64,000 nt of DNA from Stereocaulon alpinum. Its lineage: Eukaryota; Ascomycota; Lecanoromycetes; Lecanorales; Stereocaulaceae. The stretch's first letter is position 1; every line of letters starts with the position of its first letter. The stretch spans positions 248,001-312,000 of the forward strand of contig JAEUBA010000005.1 in assembly GCA_018257865.1 (NCBI GenBank), in the 5' to 3' direction. The notes under the pieces are model-generated. The model ran no database searches. It was not told the origin of the DNA and saw nothing but the letters and a program-made list of their open reading frames with translations. Positions 35,411-46,023 of the stretch are shown here, one piece after another. The translations under genes and the position numbers were made by a program.

Positions 35411-36536
35411 TGGGGCCGACGGTCATGAGGCGCTATGGGTTGAGGTAGATGCGGCAATGACTACAAAAACGCACGGTATCGTTAAGGCGTCTGGATATAT
35501 TTCGTAGGCGGAAAAATGCGGGACTTGTTGTGGTATGCTAGTGGCCTGCAGATATTGAACGGATCTTTTTTGAACGGGATGGGTGCTGATATTTATGGAG
35601 GATGTCATAGCAGGAAGCAGGATTCAAAATAGTAACCGCGATGCTCACATAGCTTCTTCTATCTTCTATAGACGTGCTCATAGCTCTGAAGTCTCTCTGT
35701 GCTTTTATCGAAACGATTCAAATGACTCGTCTGCAAATTTCATGAATAACGTACCTCTCAGCTCGCTGAACCCCTATTCACTACTTAGACCTACACTTTC
35801 GAGCTGCTTCTTACCTAGGCAGTTTCATTTCCAGCGCTCTGTCCCTCTCCCAGCACCAGCGTCAGCGCAAACCTTACCTACCTAATGTCGGAATAATTCG
35901 GCGATTGTATTCAATCCTTCTGAAGCTATCCACTTCTGAATACGTACGTCAACGCTAAAATAGAGCAGATGATCAGGAGAATGGAATGTGAGATTGGTTT
36001 CGATGCGCTGTGATTATGGGTTTTGGGTGTGTGGTGACGGGAGTCAGAATGGAAAGACCATTTGCTGAGCCAGGCCAATAAGTAGACGTGGTGCGCATGT
36101 AAGAAAGACTTGGCAGATAACCAAAGACGGAAGTTGTTGGAGAAAGAGTTGATTAATTCGACGACGAAGAAATGGTACCTGATTGCATGTATGCGCAGGA
36201 CGTAAGGGTTCCTGTCATGCTTTCCGTTACGATGTTGAGTATTCAACAATTTGTTGGACATGAAAGGAAAGGTTTCAGAAAAACAATCATCGAAATACTG
36301 GATAGAAATCTACATCTTATGAGACACTGAGTCCGACCCTCACTGGGTGAGTCTGAGATGAGACACGTGTACGAAAGTTGTTGTAGTCGCAAAACCCAAT
36401 TGACGAAAACGTCGGGTTGTACTTTAGGTACCCTCAATTCTTTCTATGTCTTGGCGCCAAGCCCGGGACATCCAATTCGCAAAGCTCTAAGCTATTGACT
36501 GTCACAAAAAACACTCAATCCATCTTTCCAGCAACC
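35411..36536. other. 1.1-kb intergenic region, no supported gene
   Basis: No convincing frame. A 9-nt direct repeat ATGAGACAC occurs at 36319-36327 and 36358-36366, close to the uL23m leader. The right end should contain the uL23m promoter. Confidence 0.5.
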
Positions 36537-37212
36537 ATGAATCCACTCCGCCCTGCCGTCTCTACGAAACCTCACTTGAACCCACACCGAATAGGGAGAC
36601 CCTACCCACTTCCCCTCCGGCCCCTACGACCCAACCGCTTCGTCCCTCCCCGCGGGCAGAAGCAAATCTTCCTGTACGACTCACGAGCCCACTCCAAAGC
36701 TCAATCACACCACTGACAACCCCCCTAGACCAAATTTCGTCCTTACATTCCTCCGCACCCCCACCAAACCCCCTAACTTCGCCTCCTTCCTCGTCCCCCT
36801 AAACCTAAACAAACTCGACCTCAAATCCTACCTCTACAACGGCTACGGCGTCCGCGCCCTGCACATCCGCTCCTTCATCATCCACGGCCGCGTAGTGCGC
36901 GATACGCGCACCAATCAAGTGCGGCGCAAACCGCGCAAGAAGAAAATGACGGTGGAATTGGAGGAGGGGAATGAGTTTGTGTGGCCTGAGGTGCCGAAGG
37001 ATTTGGAGCCGTGGGATAAGCAGTTGAGGGATCAAGAGAGGAGGGATCTGGATGTGCAGCAAAAGGATAGGACGAAGCAGGGGACTATATTGGGGTTGGT
37101 GCCGGATAAGGAGAGGAAGACGCTGAGGGAGAAGGCGAGGGAGTTGTTGGGGGGGAAGAAGATGTGGACGCCGGGGATTATGGGGGAGAGTAAGGAGGAG
37201 GCAACATTATAG
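36537..37212 (+). CDS. MRP20: mitochondrial large-subunit ribosomal protein uL23m
   Basis: Exons are 36537-36673 and 36729-37212 (206 residues), with a 55-nt intron (GTACGA...CCTAG) in phase 2. The uL23m signature runs across the junction: KQIFLPNFVLTFLRTP, FASFLVPLNLNKLDLKSYLY and NGYGVRALHIRSFI. A basic N-terminus serves as a presequence. The C-terminal extension is highly charged (LRDQERRDLDVQQKDRTK), as in fungal mitoribosomal L23 proteins. The coding strand shifts from C-rich to G-rich near 36930. Confidence 0.9.
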
Positions 37213-37464
37213 GGGAGATGGGGGGGCTAGATCGGTTTGAGTAACCGGCTGAGGACTCATTGCGAGCATGTATAGTTGCATGGTATTGGAGTTTGTGTAC
37301 CATGATATGGTACAAGCGCTACGAGAACTTTTTCACTCTCACCGAGGATATTGTTGATCTGGCTCGGTGCTATGATCTCCAGAGCTCTCATCTAATGTAC
37401 AGATTGTATATCAATGGTCGTGGCTAAGGTTTGACGCACATGCTTATTGTCTTCCCATGCCCTG

Positions 37465-38463
37465 CTAAATCTCAAGCAACGCCCAGGTATTGTCATCCAC
37501 TGTCGTAAAAATCATGCTATGACTGAGCAGCTCATCGCCCGCTTTCAGCACCTCGTTCACATTCATTGAGGCCCGTGACGCTATATTCTGCACATGCAGC
37601 CCCTCATTGTTTTGTGGACTATCTCTGAGTACCTTATACACAGTTCTGGCATTTTGGCTGACATTCGGCATTGATCGTCCATTCATCGATGTATCCGCAC
37701 CTCCTCCGCCATAACCAACTTCTTGATTTCCATTCGCAGTGCCACTTTCTTGCTTGATGCTATCAAGAGAACCTTTGGTGAAATACAAATGGACGTACGT
37801 GGCTTCGAGGAGGTGATATGTGATGTCCATCTTGTCTGTGATTGGTCTTATAACGTGGGCACCAACGTGACGTCTATTGTTGAAGGCTTTGAGGCGCCCC
37901 CAGACCCGGGCCCATTCGTTCTCTACTAATTTTGGTTTCGAGACTGTGCCTTCTGAGGTATCCATAGAGTTGATATCATCTGCGTCGACCCACAGTTTCA
38001 CTTCGACGGTGCCTGTGCCATCATCAAGTTTGTAGGTTATGTTTGTTGTTTGGGTGGAGATGTTGCGGATCTGACCGACAAAGGATATCTGTGCGCGCAC
38101 TATAAGCGGAGATACTTGCAGTTTGGTCTCCAAAGCTCACTTGTGTGATCTCGACCTCATCAATCTTGAACTCTGCATCTGGATGTGGTTGCTGGGCATC
38201 GAGGACTTGCTTAATGGTGACAGGTCTTAAGGTGTCTTTGCCATATGTGCCCTGCGTATTCCAATGAGCATAGTAGAGGGTGAGGTCTAATTGCAACGGA
38301 CCTTCCCCGCTGCGCCTTGACTTCCTGACTGTGACCCTCCCATAAAACCCCCACCACCTGCCCCGCCTTGAGCGCCATACGACGTGGTGGAATAGCCGCC
38401 GCCGTAATCTAGAATTCACATGTCAGACATTCCCAGATTTCTGCCTGATCGTTACCCACCCAT
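37465..38463 (-). CDS. RFA2: replication protein A 32-kDa subunit
   Basis: Four exons: 38463-38460, 38408-38302, 38251-38141 and 38088-37465 (281 residues). The first coding exon is just ATGG; splicing over a GTGGGT donor and TTCTAG acceptor gives MDYGGGYSTTSYG, the Gly/Ser-rich phosphorylated N-terminus typical of RPA2. The OB fold follows: TLRPVTIKQVLDAQQPHP, VEITQISFVGQIRNIS, ITYKLDDGTGTVEVKLW. The C-terminal winged helix contains NNEGLHVQNIASRASMNVNE. It binds single-stranded DNA in the RPA heterotrimer. It diverges from DBP10 over 376 bp. Confidence 0.93.
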
Positions 38464-38839
38464 CTTGAAAGAAATCCGCTACTAGACTTAAGATATCTAA
38501 ACCTGGTGAGGCCTGGAGTAATGTTCCGAGGTCGAAGGGTGAATTGGCGACAAGAAATCTGTTGCTCTCGTAAGGTACCTGACCGGATTACCTCTTATTG
38601 CCTTGATTACGGATCTTCGCAGGACGACCACGGGAAGCTGACCGCAGCTTGAAATAGTCAGAAGTACTTCATTATTTACGGGTCGCGTCAATTTGATGGA
38701 CGTGTAGAGTGGTCTCCACGCGCTAGCACTCGGCCCGAATTTCACCCATCCCCCGATCACGCTCGTGAACGTCGAGAAATTCTGCTTGGAGCAAAACGAG
38801 TTTGAGCGAGCCACAAGGCTCTAGACTGCGGAAGCAAGG
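38464..38839. promoter_or_regulatory. divergent promoter, RFA2 / DBP10
   Basis: This is a 376-bp spacer between opposite start codons. I see no ACGCGT (MCB) element, the motif expected for cell-cycle control of RPA genes in yeasts. Confidence 0.45.
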
Positions 38840-41575
38840 ATGCCTCACCGAGAACTGTCGCCAGCGGCCTCTGAAAATGAGGTTGATATCTCGCGAGCTC
38901 TCTTCGACGATGGTAACAGCGCCGGCTCCGAGGATGATGTGGAAACGCAGCATCCAGACCGCAAAGCTCGCATGTTAGGACCAGGCGAGATGCCAGATCT
39001 CGAAGGCGACTATAGTTCAGATGATGCTGGGTTCATTGCGGAGACACAGGCGGCTTCTAATCGAAAAGCGACCAACCTGAAGGGAAAGACTGTAAAGAAG
39101 GGCGGTGGCTTTCAAGCAATGGGCCTCAATGCAAATTTACTCAAAGCAATTACTAGAAAAGGCTTTTCCGTACCAACGCCCATACAGAGGAAGACTATAC
39201 CGCTGGTTCTTGACGGCCAGGATGTCGTGGGAATGGCGAGGACTGGATCTGGCAAGACTGCAGCATTTGTCGTACCAATGATCGAGAAGTTGAAAAGTCA
39301 CAGCGCGAAAGTTGGAGCTAGAGCATTGATACTGTCGCCGTCAAGGGAACTCGCTTTACAGACATTGAAGGTTGTAAAAGAGCTAGGGCGAGGGACAGAC
39401 CTGAAAAGCGTCCTACTCGTAGGAGGAGATTCTTTAGAGGAGCAGTTTAGCTTCATGTCTGCCAATCCGGATATCGTGATTGCTACACCTGGAAGATTTC
39501 TACATTTGAAGGTTGAAATGGGGCTAGACCTATCTTCCATACGCTACGTTGTCTTTGACGAGGCTGATCGCTTGTTCGAAATGGGTTTTGCGGCTCAATT
39601 GACGGAGATATTGCATGCACTACCACAATCAAGACAGACCCTTCTCTTTTCGGCAACATTGCCAAAGTCTCTTGTAGAATTTGCTAGAGCAGGCTTACAG
39701 GAACCCCATCTTGTGCGACTAGATGCGGAGAGCAAGATCTCACCTGATCTCCAGAGTGCCTTCTTCACCATGAAGAGCGCCGAGAAAGAGGGTGCGCTAT
39801 TACACGTACTAAGCGATATCATCAAGATCCCAACAGGCCAGACAGAAGCTTCGATCCGTGCAAAGGAGGAAGCGAGTAAGAATAGCAAGAAAAGAAAACG
39901 TGGAGAGGTGGATGGTGTGAAGCCACATGACTCGCCCACAGAGCATTCCACCATCATCTTTGCGGCCACAAAACATCATGTTGATTACCTTGCAGCTCTT
40001 TTACGCCAATCAGGCTTTGCTGTGTCGCATGCTTATGGCTCTCTCGATCAGACAGCAAGAAAGATTCAGGTCCAAGACTTTCGAACGGGAATGGCGAACG
40101 TTCTTGTCGTCACCGATGTTGCTGCAAGAGGGATCGATATCCCAGTGCTAGCAAACGTAATCAATTATGACTTCCCTGCTCAACCAAAGATCTTCGTTCA
40201 TCGAGTTGGAAGGACTGCGAGAGCTGGCCAAAGAGGTTGGAGCTATAGTCTAGTCCGAGAATCAGACAGTCCATATTTGCTTGATCTGCAGCTCTTCCTT
40301 GGGAAAAGATTGATGCTGGGGAGAGATGAAGGACAGGAGCTCAATTATGCAGAGGATGTCGTAGTTGGCAGTCTGGCAAGAGACAGGCTTGCTACGAGTT
40401 GTGAATGGGTCAGCAAGCTACTTGACGAAGACTCTGATCTACTGGCTCTCCGGTCAGTTGCCAACAAAGGCGAGAAGCTCTATCTTAAGACTCGGAATGC
40501 AGCGTCCAGCGAGAGTGCTCGAAGATCGAAAGAAGTGACTGGGTCAAAGAGTTGGATGGCACTACATCCACTCTTTAACGACGATATCGATAATGCTGAG
40601 GTCGAGCGAGAGAAAATGCTGGCTCGGATTAGTGGTTTCAGGCCCCAAGAAACAGTATTTGAGATCGGCAAGCGAGGTGCAACATCGGAAGCAGCCGAGA
40701 TCATGAAGAAGCGAAGATTGACGGTGGAAAGTCAGCGACGGAAGAGACAAGCTCTGCCAAATGGCGACCATGAGACATCTCCTGACCCTGATGAGGACAT
40801 GCCAATGAGCAAGATAAATAACACAACAAACGACAATGACTCGCTAGAGGACGAAGCAGACATGGATTCAGCCTCCGAGGACGAGCTTGAAGTTACCTTC
40901 TCCCAGCCTCCGTCAGGCAAAGAAAACAAAAGCAACGGATACAAAGACTCCGACTTCTTCATGTCCTACACGCCCTCAACCCTAAATCTGGCAGAAGACC
41001 GCGGCTACGGTGTCCACTCCGGCGGCAACTCCAACTTCCTCACCGCAGCCCGTTCAGCAACAATGGATTTAACAAACGACGACGGCGCCAAAGCCTTTGC
41101 TGAGCCCAGTCGCCCAAAGGGCATGCGTTGGGATAAGAAAAGCAAGAAATACGTCGCTCGAGCTAACGATGAAGACGGCAGCAAAGGCGGAAAAATGATA
41201 AAGGGCGAAAGCGGGCAAAAGATCGCCGCAAGCTTCAAAAGTGGGAGATTCGATGCGTGGAGGAAGTCGAATAAAATCGACCGACTTCCTCGAACGGGTG
41301 AGAATGAGACGGCTGCAAATTCGGCGAACAGGGGAGGTGGGGGTGGAAAGAGGTTCAAGCATAAGAGTGAGAAGGCGCCAAAAGAGGCAGATAAGTATAG
41401 AGATGATTTCTATAAGCGGAAGAAGATGGTGGAGAAGGCGAAGGAGGAGAGGAGGGGACGGTTTAGGGATGGGGGTGGGAAGAATGAGATTAGGGGGACT
41501 GAGGATGTTAGGAAGGAGAGGGGGAAGAAGGATAAGAGGAGGGAGAAGAATGCTAGGCCTGGGAGGAGGAAGTGA
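38840..41575 (+). CDS. DBP10: DEAD-box RNA helicase DBP10 (60S ribosome biogenesis)
   Basis: A single exon encodes 911 residues. The helicase core has all motifs in order: GF and Q motif (KGFSVPTPIQRKTIPLVL), Walker A (ARTGSGKT), PSRELALQ, TPGR, DEAD (VFDEADRLFEMGF), SAT, and HRVGRTARAGQRG. An Arg/Lys/Asp-rich insertion between the two RecA lobes (KKRKRGEVDG) and the long C-terminus (with DYFCH-like DDFYKRKKM and a basic Lys/Arg-rich end) match DBP10, a nucleolar helicase needed for 60S assembly. The last 300 bases are purine-rich on the coding strand. Confidence 0.95.
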   Translation: MPHRELSPAASENEVDISRALFDDGNSAGSEDDVETQHPDRKARMLGPGEMPDLEGDYSSDDAGFIAETQAASNRKATNLKGKTVKKGGGFQAMGLNANLLKAITRKGFSVPTPIQRKTIPLVLDGQDVVGMARTGSGKTAAFVVPMIEKLKSHSAKVGARALILSPSRELALQTLKVVKELGRGTDLKSVLLVGGDSLEEQFSFMSANPDIVIATPGRFLHLKVEMGLDLSSIRYVVFDEADRLFEMGFAAQLTEILHALPQSRQTLLFSATLPKSLVEFARAGLQEPHLVRLDAESKISPDLQSAFFTMKSAEKEGALLHVLSDIIKIPTGQTEASIRAKEEASKNSKKRKRGEVDGVKPHDSPTEHSTIIFAATKHHVDYLAALLRQSGFAVSHAYGSLDQTARKIQVQDFRTGMANVLVVTDVAARGIDIPVLANVINYDFPAQPKIFVHRVGRTARAGQRGWSYSLVRESDSPYLLDLQLFLGKRLMLGRDEGQELNYAEDVVVGSLARDRLATSCEWVSKLLDEDSDLLALRSVANKGEKLYLKTRNAASSESARRSKEVTGSKSWMALHPLFNDDIDNAEVEREKMLARISGFRPQETVFEIGKRGATSEAAEIMKKRRLTVESQRRKRQALPNGDHETSPDPDEDMPMSKINNTTNDNDSLEDEADMDSASEDELEVTFSQPPSGKENKSNGYKDSDFFMSYTPSTLNLAEDRGYGVHSGGNSNFLTAARSATMDLTNDDGAKAFAEPSRPKGMRWDKKSKKYVARANDEDGSKGGKMIKGESGQKIAASFKSGRFDAWRKSNKIDRLPRTGENETAANSANRGGGGGKRFKHKSEKAPKEADKYRDDFYKRKKMVEKAKEERRGRFRDGGGKNEIRGTEDVRKERGKKDKRREKNARPGRRK

Positions 41576-41733
41576 CTGTGTTGTTACGGCTGTTCAGATC
41601 GAATGAGATACGGGAATACCGACTCACCTTGAGCTCCTTACTCGCTCTTATCAAGCATATGGCGGCCATCACTACCCAAGCACACTTACACCACCTCAAC
41701 CACACCTCCGCCCCCTCCCCTACAAAGCCTAAC

Positions 41734-42292
41734 TCAAACCCCCTTCATCCGACTCGCAATATCCCTAGCCACATAAATCTGCCCATACAAATCCGTAACC
41801 CCAACAAAAAAACCCAACGCCTCCCTCACTCTCCCACCAACCACCCCCTCCAACCTCCTCACCACCATCCCCAAACACTCGCGCTCATACTCCGCAATCC
41901 AGACAAATCCTCCTTAAGCCTCTTCTCCACATCCACACCCACCTCTCCGCCACTAGCACCGAATTCAGGGAAATTGATACTGTCAAGATTTCTTTCGGCG
42001 CGATCGCGCGCTATGGAACCATAATCATTGTATTGGCGACACATAGTCGCCAGATGCCGACAGAGATCTTGAGCCAGATATCTCTGCTTGATGCCCTAGA
42101 AGTTACCACTAGTTTCATGTAGGTGAGCAGTGACACTGTCCCTGGTAGCTCGGGCATCGTGTCATACCAGCTGGCTATTCTAGTCACAAATGCTTCATTT
42201 GAGAATAGCTCGTATGTTGGCGATAGAGCATAATCTTGCTTACCTACCTCAAGCACCGCGCCAAAGGCAGCCAAGCGACGGAGGATGCGGCC
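41734..42292 (-). pseudogene. remnant of a fungal diterpene cyclase (CPS/KS-like), C-terminal part
   Basis: Reading the minus strand in three frames recovers the C-terminal alpha domain of a fungal bifunctional diterpene synthase. The first block is AAFGAVLEVGKQDYALSPTY ... ASWYDTMPELPGTVSLLTYM. After a frame change near 42105 comes QRYLAQDLCRHLATMCRQYN then DYGSIARDRAERNLDSINFPEF. A second frame change near 41920 leads to WIAEYERECLGMVVRRLEG and GVTDLYGQIYVARDI. At least two frame breaks, the first beside a TAG, mean it cannot give one protein. The whole N-terminal class II domain and upstream class I motifs (DDxxD) are missing. The only gene beside it is a P450 fragment, so this is a cluster relic. 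Confidence 0.75.
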
Positions 42293-42484
42293 TGGGAAGG
42301 GTCAATGAAAAAGCTCAGACTTGAGCAAGTAGTTACCTTACTCAATAAGACTGGCTCTGCTTTCGTAGCTTCGATCAACTGGATTAGGGATTTCTCTCCC
42401 TCTTTCAGGATTGAGAACAACTTCAGGTCGGGCCAATTTTATGGATCGTGACTCGCCTTATCTTCGTACAATCCATGCTTTGGG

Positions 42485-43005
42485 GACACAAATATTCGAG
42501 ATGTGGCAAGGATACATGAAAAGTACGGCGACATCGTCCGCATAGCGCCGAACGAGCTCTCTTTTGTTGAGACAGAAGCCTGGAATGACTTTTTCGCACA
42601 TCAACCAGGGCAGAAGGAATTTCCAAGGAACCCAATCTGGTGGAGCGGGCCACCTGGCCAAACAAGCTCGTGTATCACAGCCAATGATGTCGATCATGCA
42701 CGGATGCGTCGAATTTTGGGCAATGCAAGTTCTGAAAAGGCATTACGAGTAAATGAGCCCGTACTGCAGAAATACGTTCGCCTGCTGATCAAACCTGTAA
42801 AAGAGAAGCTTGAAGGAAAGCCTGGTGGAGCCGTGGTGAACATAGTTGATTGGTACAGATATTGCACGGTATTGACTTGGCTGCTCTTCATAACCCACAA
42901 TCTTCTGTAGTCTCACACTGATGTTGCCTTCATAGTTCGATATCATTGGTGACATGAACTTTGACAAGTCCTTCGACTGCTTGAGTAATGGACCACTCCG
43001 TGCTA
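42485..43005 (+). pseudogene. cytochrome P450 fragment (isotrichodermin C-15 hydroxylase-like)
   Basis: The first exon piece runs to 42868 (VARIHEKYGDIVRIAPNELS, EAWNDFFAHQPGQKEFPRN, TANDVDHARMRRILGNASSE). A 67-nt intron at 42869-42935 (GTATTG...CATAG) leads in phase to FDIIGDMNFDKSFDCLSNG. This matches the B-to-D helix region of ascomycete P450s of the CYP group often found in terpene and trichothecene clusters. The N-terminal membrane anchor is missing, and the frame dies just after 43005. The I-helix, the ExxR motif and the heme-binding Cys loop are absent from the next kilobase. It is head to head with the diterpene cyclase relic. Confidence 0.8.
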
Positions 43006-44045
43006 GGGCAGGAGGATGGCGTCATCACCGGATGTACGACATTGGCACATATTACGTAGAATGCGCAGAGTATTGCGCGTAGACCTTTTGTCAGACGAGC
43101 TAGTATGGAAGGTCGACGCGATCTGGGATTCACTTGTTGAAGTAAGAGCCGAACTTTTATGAGGTTCCACGTAAACATTATATTCCGAGTGGGAGATCTT
43201 GGCTGTTGATACTTTTGGACTTCCCAGAAATGATTATTCTTCTTACGGCGTTGATAGAGAGTCGAGAAGCGGGTTTGTACGTTGGTATCATACGTGGTGG
43301 CTTGAAGGCACCACATGTTGGGGACCGGACAACGCAGATGGTGCCATCGATGACCCTGATATCAGGTAGTGTCGTGTACTTAATGTTCCGACAGTTTCGT
43401 CTGAGCAGTTGGCTGCAAAAGCGGTTGGCAAACTGAGTCCTGTGAGATGTCATTAGACGATCTGTGACATGAATGAAATGGTAGTTGTTCCGGAACGCCA
43501 CCACCAACGAATCGTTTTGCAATAAATCAACAAACCCAGGTATTTAATCGCGATCTCGCAACATCCGTCTCAAATCAGGAGCCCACTCAGCGCCACAAGC
43601 CATGGTTCAAAAACGAGCAAGCCGAGCGTTTTGACCATCGTGAGCTTAATTCATGTCTTGCAATACATGCATCGATCAAAGAAGAAGATGATTCTTGCTG
43701 TTGAGAACGCACTACCCAGTAAAAGAGATTGATCAAGGACAAAGAATGTCCAAATTCCACGGCGCCAAGATCGCGAGAGGAGATGCCTCAAGTGATCAAC
43801 GATGAGTCGGACATCACTTTGTTGATGACATGTAGAGCTGAACGCATGTGTTCTAGCGATAGATGTCTACCAAACGCCTTTTGCCGTGTGGGTATCTTGT
43901 ATGTAGCCCTCCGTATCAACGCCAACCTCTTGATTCATGACCTCCCGTCCAACACCATGTAAATGCTGTGGATCCTTCTTGGATCATAGAGCGGTAATGC
44001 AGACTGCTTTCGCCAACCTTTTGTGCATCATGTACCACCACTAAC
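43006..44045. other. 1-kb region of unclear origin between P450 relic and TOA2
   Basis: Frames on both strands (43178-43522 minus, 43206-43436 plus, 43729-43962 plus) are open but match nothing I know. It may be decayed cluster or transposon DNA. No terminal repeats are visible. The last 200 bp include the 3' flank of TOA2. Confidence 0.5.
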
Positions 44046-44498
44046 CTACTGCTCACCCGGCTTCTTCGCATTGCAGCTTACGATCTTGATCTTATCCGCT
44101 GTGACGTTGTTCTGATTGTCCAATTTGAAGTTTACGTCTTTGATAAGAAATGTCCAGACTTCGTCGCAGAAGCGATAGGTATCAAGATGGCCCTTCATGC
44201 GTGCACCATCAGTCATAATTCCCACCTAGAGGCGTCCAACATCTATACCTTGAAATTCATGCGAGCCTTGACTTTGTCCGCTAGCACCTCGGTGATGGAT
44301 TTATCGAAAGCAGTCATGACTTTCATGGCAGTCTGAGGCTCGATTCGGCCGGTGTGAACCATCTCGTCAAGGGTGTCAATGAGGGCCATGCCGATGCTGC
44401 ACAAAGAGCGCTATTAGTGACGCAAGGAGCACAGAGAGTGTAGCTGCGCTATACCTGCTGCCCCGGTAGAGTTCATAGTAAGACCCGGCGGTGGCCAT
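44046..44498 (-). CDS. TOA2: transcription initiation factor IIA small subunit (TFIIA-gamma)
   Basis: Exons are 44498-44455, 44396-44249 and 44192-44046 (112 residues), the usual size for the family. Sequence marks: ATAGSYYELYRGSSIGMAL, DTLDEMVHTGRIEPQTAMKV, then after the second intron GHLDTYRFCDEVWTFLIKDV and NFKLDNQNNV...VSCNAKKP. TOA2 with TOA1 stabilises TBP on the TATA box. The frame extends upstream of 44498, but the family start is this ATG. The acceptor of intron 2 (ATGAAG) lacks a pyrimidine tract, yet the protein join is exact. Confidence 0.95.
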
Positions 44499-44697
44499 GT
44501 TTGCAGTTGAGCCGAGCGAGTAGATGATAGAGGAGGATGGGAAATGGATAATTCGAGGTAGGAGTTGGCTGCCTGAGTCATGTGCGGCGCTAGCGGCTGC
44601 GCTTGATGACATTTTGGCTTCCGAACGCTCTGTCGTCGATGGACCTTACTTCACTTATTCAAGCCAACCTCAAGCCTTTTGCTGCTTAATAGGAGTC
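44499..44697. promoter_or_regulatory. compact divergent promoter, TOA2 / VMA16
   Basis: Only 199 bp separate two divergent start codons of essential genes. Both 5' leaders and promoters must lie here. Confidence 0.6.
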
Positions 44698-45511
44698 ATG
44701 AGTCTGTATTATAGAGCTGGCGGTGCAACCGCTGCTCTGGGGGTTGTGGGACTCTGTAAGGACATCGCGCCTTCCACCTGTGGATTGATGCTAAGCCAAA
44801 TGCAGATCTACTGTTCACTGGAGATGGAGAGGCTTTCAATGTCGGTTATACTCGATATGGGGAAGCTGGACAATCCTAATAATGCTATACAGGTCGGACA
44901 ATTCTTAGAGAGCGTCTCGCCATACGCATGGGCAGATCTAGGCATCGGTCTCTGTATCGGGTTATCAGTCGTTGGGGCAGCATGGTATGTCCGGGGAAGC
45001 TACGTCTGCACACGGATAGCGACTGATGCAGCGCGTGTAGGGGTATCTTCATTACCGGCTCCTCGATCCTTGGCGGTGGTGTTAAGGCACCTCGGATACG
45101 GACGAAGAACTTGATCTCCATCATCTTCTGTGAGGTAGTGGCGATTTACGGAGTCATTATGTCAATCGTCTTCTCGGCGAAACTCGGCGCGGTCAAAGGA
45201 CCAGAGGCCTACTCGCAAGCGAATCAATACCTTGGCTATGCATTGTTTTGGTCAGGCTTAACTGTGGGAATGTGCAATTTGATATGTGGTGTTTCGGTTG
45301 GCATCAATGGAAGCAGTGCCGCACTGGCTGATGCTGCCGATCCAAGCTTGTAAGTGGAACAATAGAAGACTTCTACGCAGAGGTGGCGGAGGCTAATCAC
45401 TTCGCTAGATTCGTGAAGGTGCTCGTGATCGAGATCTTCAGTTCGGTGCTAGGGTTGTTCGGGCTCATCATTGGTCTGCTAGTTTCCGGCAAGGCGGGAG
45501 AGTTCTCATAG
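44698..45511 (+). CDS. VMA16: V-ATPase proteolipid subunit c''
   Basis: Five exons: 44698-44755, 44806-44840, 44893-44984, 45041-45349 and 45409-45511 (198 residues; yeast Vma16 is 213). Two exons are short (58 and 35 nt), but all joins are in phase. Features: TGDGEAFN and VGQFLESVSPYAWADLG, then GIGLCIGLSVVGAAWGIFIT, SSILGGGVKAPRIRTKNL, and the proton-carrying Glu in SIIFCEVVAIYG. The last membrane helix is EIFSSVLGLFGLIIGLLVSG. It forms part of the membrane rotor of the vacuolar proton pump. The spliced start is MSLYYRAGG. Confidence 0.95.
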
Positions 45512-46023
45512 GAATCTTGAGGGTACTTTCAAGAATAGAAGAATCAACGAAGTGGGCAGTCCACCGATAGTGATCTACGTGTATTGTATAGGTAGCATTA
45601 CCAGGCGTTTGGGAGGAAAGCATGGTTCTTGCAGTGTACTACAGGACCTGTGGAGGCGTCATATCGAGGCCGCAGATAGTGAACTTGTAGATCAGAGTGA
45701 TTTGACGAGCTTCACAGTGATTATGCATTCACTGCTTGCGTGACGTGACATCGCCATCGGCAACGCGTAGTAATTGAGAACCCGCTTCTCTCCAACAACT
45801 CCGAAACCTCGCACTCCTCAATTTTGCGTTCTGAGTCAATTTCCCAGGGGTTAGAATCAATACCTGACCTTCACCTGCTAGGCACTCCGTGGTATTTAAA
45901 CATTCCATTGCCGTCCACCTTCAACTCTTCAAAGATCACCACTTCAGTTTTATTCCTTTCTTCCGTCATGACTTGATTCTGCCATTGTGCACATTACTTA
46001 GTAAAAGCCCCACCTTGGCCACA
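45512..46023. promoter_or_regulatory. VMA16 3' flank / cnxE upstream region
   Basis: No supported gene. The spacer ends with the leader of cnxE. A short frame at 45552-45743 has no motif. Confidence 0.45.

Noticed and set aside
43178..43522. 115-codon minus-strand frame considered as a transposase fragment
   Set aside because: No DDE/D-type catalytic pattern, no terminal inverted repeats or target-site duplication seen.
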